6,970 nucleotides of DNA from Chlorobiota bacterium (lineage in GTDB: Bacteria > Bacteroidota > Bacteroidia > Bacteroidales > B39-G9): positions 1 to 6,970 of the forward strand of contig DAOVJU010000176.1 of assembly GCA_030632095.1 (NCBI GenBank), read 5' to 3'. The notes under the pieces are model-generated. The model had not been told where the DNA came from, searched no databases, and saw only the letters and a program-made list of their open reading frames with translations. Positions 6,825-6,970 of the stretch are shown here, piece after piece (positions within the stretch are counted from its first letter, which is position 1; each line of letters begins with the position of its first letter). The position numbers and the translations under genes were made by a program.

Positions 6825-6970
6825 ATGAGACACTGTAAATTTAAGGGTTTTATATTGACACTAATTCTATTAGTAACATTTTCTATCAATTCATTTGCTT
6901 GGGATGGTAATCGCAAAGGTTTTGTCATAGGTATAGGATTTGGTAAATCAGATTTAACCTATAATCTAAA
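6825..6970 (+). CDS. Exported protein, N-terminal fragment, possibly an outer-membrane beta-barrel (3' end beyond window)
   Basis: An ATG at 6825 opens a frame that runs off the right edge after 48 complete codons. Residues 1-25 are a good signal peptide: basic MRHCKFKG, a hydrophobic core and NSFA before W26. The following WDGNRKGFVIGIGFGKSDL, with alternating glycine and hydrophobic residues, is typical of the first strand of small outer-membrane beta-barrel proteins, but too little is visible to name a family. GAAAGGGG (6811-6818) ends six bases before the ATG and could act as a ribosome binding site, unlike the other starts here. An overlapping upstream ATG at 6809 is in another frame and stops after nine codons. 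Confidence 0.75.
   Translation, partial: MRHCKFKGFILTLILLVTFSINSFAWDGNRKGFVIGIGFGKSDLTYNL

Noticed and set aside
6635..6928. Minus-strand frame of 97 codons near the right edge
   Set aside because: It overlaps the signal-peptide-coding start of the right-edge plus-strand gene and the AT-rich spacer, and its product shows no recognisable features.

Overview
The window looks like chromosome of a Bacteroidota bacterium. The DNA is AT-rich. Exported proteins start with simple signal peptides, and most starts lack a purine-rich ribosome binding site. One promoter matches the Bacteroidota sigma factor consensus exactly (TTTG, 19 bases, TAnnTTTG). The protein families (SBBP-repeat surface protein, secreted tricorn-like S41 protease, GT2 glycosyltransferase with a C-terminal Rossmann-like domain) are common in that phylum. 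This assignment is inference; there is no rRNA or marker gene here.

Layout from left to right. A minus-strand gene, cut by the left edge, encodes the N-terminal 361 residues of a secreted SBBP beta-propeller protein (1-1085). A 238-base divergent spacer leads to a plus-strand GT2 glycosyltransferase (1324-2337), which is richer in G+C than its neighbours. A perfect 11-bp hairpin (2474-2501) separates it from a 1076-residue exported tricorn-type protease (2587-5817) with all expected catalytic residues. Convergent with the protease, on the minus strand, lies an intact YefM-YoeB toxin-antitoxin operon (antitoxin 6207-6458, toxin 5948-6205). Its promoter is clear and overlaps two GTAC-core motifs 12 bp apart. 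After a non-coding stretch, the right edge cuts a plus-strand gene with a signal peptide, probably for an envelope protein (6825 onward).

These appear to be independent transcription units, not one pathway. The two fully visible large genes point to envelope work: periplasmic or surface proteolysis and glycan assembly. The toxin-antitoxin pair is a self-contained module. I found no CRISPR array, RNA gene, complete insertion sequence or clearly new multi-gene system. The most interesting points are the candidate YefM-YoeB operator geometry, the exported tricorn homologue standing without partner peptidases, and the isolated, compositionally different glycosyltransferase.
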